Source of the DNA: Drosophila persimilis
Taxonomy: Eukaryota; Arthropoda; Insecta; Diptera; Drosophilidae
Assembly (NCBI RefSeq): GCF_003286085.1
Contig: NW_020825349.1
Span: 62,001 to 126,000 of the forward strand
Direction: 5' to 3'
Length of the DNA: 64,000 nucleotides
Part shown: piece by piece, positions 54,130 to 64,000 of the stretch
Numbering within the stretch: position 1 is the stretch's first letter
Layout: each line of letters starts with the position of its first letter
Translations under genes and position numbers: made by a program
Notes under the pieces: generated by a model
Database searches by the model: none
Told to the model about the DNA's origin: nothing
Seen by the model: the letters and a program-made list of their open reading frames with translations, nothing else

Positions 54130-55252
54130 CGAGGGGGAACGTTGTGAGTTGCTGCGGACACCGCAACTCTACAGTTATACCCGATACTTAGTCAGAATGG
54201 CTCTCCTCCGGCAGACGCCGCTAATATTAAACGACACGACAAAGAGTGCGTGCGAGAGAGACAGAAAATCAGTCTGAGCGTGACGTCGGGCGCTGCGTAG
54301 CCACTGCAAATTGATTTGTTACTTTTGGCTATAAAAATGATCTGATCTGATCCAGATTCAGCAATCTGATAGATATGGTCATTATCTATGATTCTGCGTT
54401 TTTAGTTTTCTCGTATCTTTAATATTGTGGTTGCAACAGATTTTCGTCCTTTGTGGGGGCGGAAGGGGGTGGGGCGAAATTTTGAGATACACGTTTTATA
54501 GTGAGATCTAACAGGAGTGCGGACACTAAATTTGGTTACTCTAGCCTTAATACTCTCTGAGATTTGTGAATATCCCCAGATTTGCATCCTTTGCGCGGGC
54601 GGAAGGGGGTGTGGCGAAATTTTGAAACAAACTCGTCTCGGTCTGATATATTAGGAGTGTGGATACCAAATTTGGTTGCTCTAGCTTTTATAGTCTCTGA
54701 GATCTAGGCGCTAATGTTTTACTCTAAGCAAAGCCGCCTATGCTACGTGTGTGTTAGAGAGAGACAGGGCAAGAAAAAATGAAATTGTTTTCTAGATGCT
54801 GGCTATAATAACAATACGATCCAATTCAGATTCCGCAGTCTAAAAGATACCGTCATTCTCTACGATTCTGCGTTTTTGGTTTTCTCGTATCTTTAAAATT
54901 GTGGATGCCACAGATTTTCGCCCTTTGAGGGGGCGGAGTGGGCGGGGCAAAGTTTTGAAATATTTTTGTAGCAGTGACATATCACAGAAGTCTGGATCCA
55001 AAACATCGTTGCTCTAGCTCTTATAGTCTTTGAGCATTAGGCGCTGAAGGGGACGGACAGACGGACAGACGGACGGGACGGACAGACGGACAGACGGACA
55101 GACAGACATGGCTCAATCGACTCGGCTATTGATGCTGATCAAGAATATATATACTTTATGGGGTCGGAAACAATTCCTTCTGGACGTTACACACATACAC
55201 TTTTACCACAAATCTAATATACCCCAATACTCATTTTGAGTATCGGGTGTAA
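54130..55252 (-). mobile_element. DINE-1/INE-1-like element, copy E
   Basis: Same termini, hairpin and microsatellite (55049-55110) as the other copies, with GGGTGTAA instead of GGGTATAA at one end. The left flank is the RING-gag RT; the right flank is a 412-like integrase. The flanks do not form one element, so a rearrangement has also passed through or beside this copy. Confidence 0.88.
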
Positions 55253-56290
55253 AAAGAAGCAATACTGTCTACATAACATGATGATCGCATACAAGGAGGA
55301 CATACAGGCATAACAAAAACCTTGGCCAACGTCAAAAGACATTATTTTTGGAAAGGTATGACTAAAGAAATAACCAATTACATATGAAAATGTCCAAAAT
55401 GCCAAAAAGCTAAAGTAACCAAGCACACAATAACTCCATTGACTATTACAGAAACACCATACATGGCTTTTGATAGGGTAATAGTGGATACGATCTGTCC
55501 ACTTCCTAAATCAGAACAAGGAAATGAATATGCAGTCACCTTAATATGTGACCTGACAAAATACCTTGTCGCCATACCCATTAGAAACAAAAGTGCAAAT
55601 ACAGTAGCTAAAGCTATTTTTGAAAATTTTATTCTAAAGTACGGTCCAATGAAGACGTTCATTACGGACATGGGAACAGAATATAAAAATTCAATAATTG
55701 AAGACTTATGTAAAAATCTAAACATCAAAAACATAACTTCTACTGCACATCATCACCAGACTGTAGGAACCGTGGAGCGAAGCCACAGAACATTTAACGA
55801 ATTCATACGCTCATACATCTCAGCTGACAAATCAGATTGGGATGTATGGCTGCAATACTTCGTATATTGTTTTAATACAACCCCCTCTATGGCACATGAT
55901 TATTGTCCATATGAGCTAGTTTTCGGTAAGACTTCAAACTTACCAGTTCAATTTAATACTATAGATAGAATAGCACCTCTATATAACATAGATGATTACT
56001 CTAAAGAGAGTAAATATAGATTAGAAATAGCATATAAACGAGCAAGGATTATGCTCGAGGAGCATAAAATTAAAAATAAACAGCTATATGACTTAAAGTT
56101 AAAAGATTTAAATTTAGCTGTAGGAGATAAAGTTTTATTGAAAAATGAAACAGGACATAAGCTAGATTTTAAATATATAGGACCATATAGAGTAGAAAGT
56201 ATCGGAGAAAGAGATAACGTCATAATCTCCGATAATAAAAACAAAACTCAGAAAGTACATAAGGATAGGTTAAAGATTTGCAATTATTAA
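55253..56290 (+). pseudogene. pol: 412-like integrase
   Basis: Starts right after DINE-1 in the zinc domain (HTGITKTLANVKRHYFW..CPKCQK). A TGA at ~55385 lies between the His pair and the Cys pair. The core is complete from 55439: FDRVIVDTICPL, FITDMGTEYKNS, HHQTVGTVERSHR, ending KVHKDRLKICNY. 56291-56525 is 3' UTR and 56526-56538 the polypurine tract (AAAAGGAGGGAGA). Confidence 0.85.
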
Positions 56291-56538
56291 TCATTTTTAG
56301 TATGGCCATACATAAATATAAACCATAAAAATATACTACTCTGCATTTATATTCAAATAACTTTTAAATTTTATCAATATTAATTAAAGTTCAATATTCT
56401 AATAATTGACTAAAAAGAAAAAAAAAATATATATATATAAATTGTCTTTTTAAGAATACATAACTCGTATACATATATAGTAAAAGCTAAAAATAAAATA
56501 ACTTCATTATATTACGTTATTTTTCAAAAGGAGGGAGA

Positions 56539-57024
56539 TGTAGTATGCTCATATTAAAGTAAAGTAAAGTATTCATTATTACGAATACCCACTGTACCGA
56601 CGGTACTTAAAGAATACACACTGTAACACTTTGTTTCAGTGTTTACGTAACAATAAAGTCCCAGACATTCTGGGTGATCGTATTACGATTCACTCAAGAA
56701 TGCCTCGAGCGACCCAAGTGCAGCGTCAGCATGTTCCCATGACTTGACGGCACTAATATACATGCATACACACATATATCTTCCCTCGCGCTCTCGCTGC
56801 CAACAGCGCTGAGCATATTCACACATATACATACTAACATATAAGAGATAAGAACACATAGTTCTGCCGCTCCGCTGCCGGCGTCACTGGCAGCGCAGCT
56901 CCGCGGCTTTTGGCTTACAAAAGCCCAAAACACAATTGTAAAATTGAGAACATAAACGACAATAAAAGAGATCGGAGGGTTGAGCCCCAACGATCCAGAA
57001 AAACGGATTGAACATCGATTTACA
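56539..57024 (+). mobile_element. 412-like LTR (486 bp)
   Basis: TGTAGTATGCTC..CATCGATTTACA, with pol 3' end and polypurine tract on its left and a PBS on its right. It thus serves both as a 3' LTR of the integrase fragment and as a 5' LTR of the element to the right. It contains CAATAAAGTCCC, a likely polyadenylation signal. Confidence 0.88.
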
Positions 57025-57042
57025 TGGTGACCGTGACAGGAC
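57025..57042 (+). other. tRNA-Arg primer-binding site
   Basis: TGGTGACCGTGACAGGAC directly after the LTR. It differs by one base from the complement of the fly tRNA-Arg 3' end as I remember it (TGGCGACCGTGACAGGAC), the primer used by the 412 group. Confidence 0.8.
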
Positions 57043-57240
57043 CATATATGTCCTACGCTATGGATCAATATAAGGATTGAAAAAAAAAGGAAGGGTATAT
57101 AGATATGTGTGTCCATGAGAAAAAAAAAATTTTTTTTATTGAAAAGAATAAATGAATAGCATATAATAAAAAAAAAAAAATAAATAAAAATAAAAAACTC
57201 CAACATTGTAGAAACCAATTTTTGAGAGAAAATCATCACC

Positions 57241-57426
57241 ATGGGTTGGTTCGGTTCTGACGATAGTCAGACCAAAGACAATACGGCCAATGTGGTCAAT
57301 AATGTCAAAATAATAGACCACAGGGATGATCTCAATGCACTCTGGTTATTACTTCTGATTTTAACCATTGTCACTGTTTTACAATTCCTTTTAACATTGT
57401 ATGTAAAACATAATAAGATAATTTAA
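57241..57426 (+). CDS. Small membrane protein ORF in 412-like leader
   Basis: 61 codons starting MGWFGSDDSQTKDNTANVV. Gly2 with a Ser at position 6 resembles an N-myristoylation signal. A single hydrophobic segment of ~22 residues (LWLLLLILTIVTVLQFLL) lies near the C-terminus, followed by a short basic end. Its ATG is in a CACC-ATGG context. Function unknown. 412-group elements are remembered to have small ORFs before gag, but I could not confirm that this is one. Confidence 0.55.
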   Translation: MGWFGSDDSQTKDNTANVVNNVKIIDHRDDLNALWLLLLILTIVTVLQFLLTLYVKHNKII

Positions 57427-57593
57427 AAGAGATATATGAGTAGGGCAAACAATTTAGATAGAGTTTAACAAAAAAAAAAAAAAAAATTGGTCTCAACGAC
57501 CCCTAGGAGCATAATAGAGCTCGAATACATGTACATGGGTACACTTCAGGTAGAATTCCCGCCTTTAATACATTGTTACAAAGACAAAATAAA

Positions 57594-57902
57594 ATGTCTC
57601 GTAGAACAGCAGCAGCCATTAGGGCTACCCACGATAGGAATGAAAATTTCGAATATAGAGCTAAAGCAATCTTAGCCGCATTCCCCAATCCAATTAGCAT
57701 ATACGAGTTCGAATACTCATATATGAACGAATATAATTTACCTTTTTCACCACTAATTCATTGTGATGCCACACAAAAGGGTATCGTATTATCAACCATA
57801 CCCGGCATCCTCGTAAACAGCCAAATAATAGAAAATGAAATTTTAGGAAGAATTGTGATTGCTAATGTTAGATTGTCTCCCAATCGGAATGGACAACATT
57901 AA
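57594..57902 (+). CDS. Small leader ORF of unknown function (412-like)
   Basis: The ATG at 57594 (MSRRTAAAIRATHDRNENFEYR) is preferred over the upstream in-frame ATG at 57573. ~102 residues, basic N-terminus, no recognised domain. Stop at 57900-57902, 9 bp before the gag ATG at 57912. Tight spacing and a clean frame suggest a real coding unit. Confidence 0.5.
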   Translation: MSRRTAAAIRATHDRNENFEYRAKAILAAFPNPISIYEFEYSYMNEYNLPFSPLIHCDATQKGIVLSTIPGILVNSQIIENEILGRIVIANVRLSPNRNGQH

Positions 57903-57911
57903 AAAACACAT

Positions 57912-62383
<4,472 letters not shown>

Positions 62384-62463
62384 AATTAAACAACTGCGGT
62401 AGCGGATTGTGTTTTTAAAAAAGTTTTTATTTTACTTCGAACTTAACTTCACTGATATAGATT
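62384..62463 (-). mobile_element. Gyp-3: terminal 80 bp of a gypsy LTR
   Basis: AATTAAACAACTGCGGTAGCGG.. matches the LTR end at 19698 onward, with the neighbouring bases TGCA (62380-62383) again at the insertion point. It breaks off after GATATAGAT and is followed by env in the opposite orientation. Confidence 0.8.
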
Positions 62464-62465
62464 TA

Positions 62466-63539
62466 AGGGAATGAAAGGGGAATAAATGAATTAGGTACCA
62501 TTTGGAAATGGATAGCAGGCAATTTGTAATAAATTCCAAATTTTTCAAAGAAATTGAACTGCTATCAAATTCATTAAAAAATGTCATCTTCAATGAAGAA
62601 ACGATACTGAGAAAGCATCGTTTAAAATTAATAACTTTTGACCTACTAAATTTAGTTGATACCATAACCCTCTTAAAAGTAAACATTTTCAATACCAAAA
62701 TTTTAAATAAAAACGAAATAGAGGACATTTATAAGCATGAAAAACATAATGTTGAACTGTCTGATCTGCTGGACATTGCAACGGTTAAAATAATTCGAAA
62801 TGCAGATTTAATAATCATTTACATAAAATATCCTCAAATTAAAGATATTTGCAAGTTTTACCATGCAAGAGCCATCTCACAAAATGATGGAATGTTAGTT
62901 ATAAGTGAAAAAGTTTGTGAATGTAAGGAGAAATACTATTTAATGAATAATTTTAAAAGTGAAACTTTTAACAATTACGCACAAATAAATTTAAAGAGTA
63001 CCTGTTTCACCAATTTACTTAATGGCTTTAAAGCCAACTGCACTAAAAAAAGGGAAAAAAACAAAGAAATAGACATCATTCAGGATGGTGCCATATTAGT
63101 TTCAGGCAAAAATATCGTAGACAATACTACTTTGTTAGGATCGTATCTCCTTATATTCAACAACACAATTGTAATAAATAATATAACCCACATAAATGAT
63201 AAGGGTAAAATTCTAAAATATATATCGCATCATAGATATAGCGATTTTGAATTAGTTGATTATATACAATCGAATGATAAGCAATTTTCTTTTGATAATG
63301 TTAATATTTTAAATCCCCTTATAACATTAGGTAATACGGCCTTACCATTAACAACATTATTTTTAATCATTTTGATATTGTTAATGTTATTTTACTTCGG
63401 CTATAAATTAACCAAATTTGTACTTATTAAATCAATAAGAATACCGTCAGAAGAAATAGTGGAAAGCAACATTCAAATACTGTCAGAAGAAATTAGAGCT
63501 CTATCAGAACTTCAAAATGTATCGGGACGAAACATTTAA
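62466..63539 (+). pseudogene. env: Gyp-3 env, truncated, + strand
   Basis: Begins in the conserved region around the cleavage-like site, lacks ~23 residues after WKWIAG, and then is open to the TAA at 63537-63539. It includes the C-terminal hydrophobic segment and tail that DINE-1 cuts off in Gyp-1. The N-terminal third and signal peptide are absent. The frame from 62502 is 345 codons. It cannot give a complete Env. Confidence 0.85.
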
Positions 63540-63550
63540 GAATGGGGGGA

Positions 63551-64000
63551 GTTAACGTACCCAATTCCATTGAGCTCTTATACGAGTTGTAAACAATCTT
63601 TGGATTTCCAAAACGAAAACAATTTCAATCTTGGGCCTCCGCCTAATTGATTTCTAAGATGTACAATCTCAAGCGCCCCCGCCGCAATCCCAATCTTTGA
63701 CACTCGCCTAAATGGAAAACCAATGTTTGCCCACACCCGGCTTCTCATAAACAATCTCACTCCCGGCTTTCTGCAGATCCTGCACTTTAGGCCTTTTACA
63801 GTTCTCTCTTTGGATGACGAAATCTAATACTCGGGATGGCGAAATCAATTGAAATGTTTATAGAAAAACGATTCCCGAAAGGGATCAACGATGCAAAGAT
63901 CAGAAAGTTCAAATCAGTCTTGATCCAGCAGCGACACCGCAAAGTCTAGCTAAATATTAAGATCGCGCAATCCCTTGGCCCGGAATTCCTTTGTGACCCT
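63551..64000 (+). mobile_element. Gyp-3 3' LTR (continues past the window)
   Basis: AGTTAACGTACCC immediately after AATGGGGGG (polypurine tract, 63541-63549). It carries the 35 bp that the Gyp-1 left LTR lost. About 85 bp of LTR should lie beyond the window end. Confidence 0.88.

Larger units (their letters stand above)
36634..54351 (+). repeat. Tandem duplication, unit 2 (~17.7 kb)
   Basis: Runs from inside hybrid DINE-1 copy D to inside copy E. It is longer than unit 1 because it keeps the 1,592 bp of gag-pol lost there, an extra 86 bp near 46056-46141 and 32 bp near 49699. It has fewer hexamers in the Gyp leader (18 bp less). Confidence 0.9.

Overview
Organism and setting. The window looks like repeat-rich (heterochromatic or Y-type) DNA of a Drosophila. 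Nearly all of it is nested LTR retrotransposons of families typical of flies: BEL/Pao, env-bearing Ty3/gypsy, 412/mdg1-like and long-LTR Ty3/gypsy. It also holds one Jockey-clade LINE and five copies of a ~1.1 kb DINE-1/INE-1-like (Helentron-derived) element. The only host-gene sequence is a broken, intron-free-looking piece of Rho kinase (Rok). The abundance and sequence of the DINE-1-like copies suggest the obscura group (D. pseudoobscura/D. miranda type), but that is inference. No tRNA, rRNA, CRISPR array or intact host gene was seen.

Layout. 1-477: diverged tandem repeat. 478-8803: BEL/Pao element (BEL-1, + strand) with DINE-1 copy A in its 5' end and a DNA-transposon fragment in its leader; gag-pol is complete in content but carries frameshifts and a stop. 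8807-10983: 5' part of a different BEL/Pao element (- strand). 10984-12143: second, truncated copy of BEL-1 pol. 12144-13583: 5'-truncated Jockey-like LINE (- strand). 13584-16360: 5' part of a BEL/Pao element with leader, primer-binding site (PBS) and LTR (- strand). 16411-17794: 3' end of a 412-like element. 17795-18467: leader, PBS and LTR end of a long-LTR gypsy element (- strand). Its ~2.1 kb LTR is split by DINE-1 copy B (18468-19573) and by an env-bearing gypsy provirus (Gyp-1, 19698-28729, 4-bp TGCA target duplication). Gyp-1 is itself split by DINE-1 copy C in env. The LTR resumes at 28734-30695 and is followed by that family's pol (30761-32758, - strand). A related + strand element with a RING-like gag follows (PBS 34191) and ends at DINE-1 copy D (36412).

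Tandem duplication. About 20.6-36.63 kb (unit 1) and 36.63-54.35 kb (unit 2) are a near-identical direct duplication. The DINE-1 at the junction (copy D) is a hybrid: its left part is copy-E type and its right part is copy-C type, with the switch inside ~16 bp. This is the signature of unequal exchange between two DINE-1 copies. Unit 1 later lost 1,592 bp of gag-pol.

Right end. 55253-57024 is the 3' part of a 412-like element. Its LTR (56539-57024) is followed directly by a PBS, leader ORFs, gag and protease of a 412-like element, then by ~1.75 kb of Rok coding sequence, and then by another LTR of the same family. This is the architecture expected of LTR-element-mediated capture of a host mRNA. 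That second LTR is split by a blood-like solo LTR (target duplication ATGC) and then by a rearranged third copy of the env-bearing gypsy element, which runs off the window.
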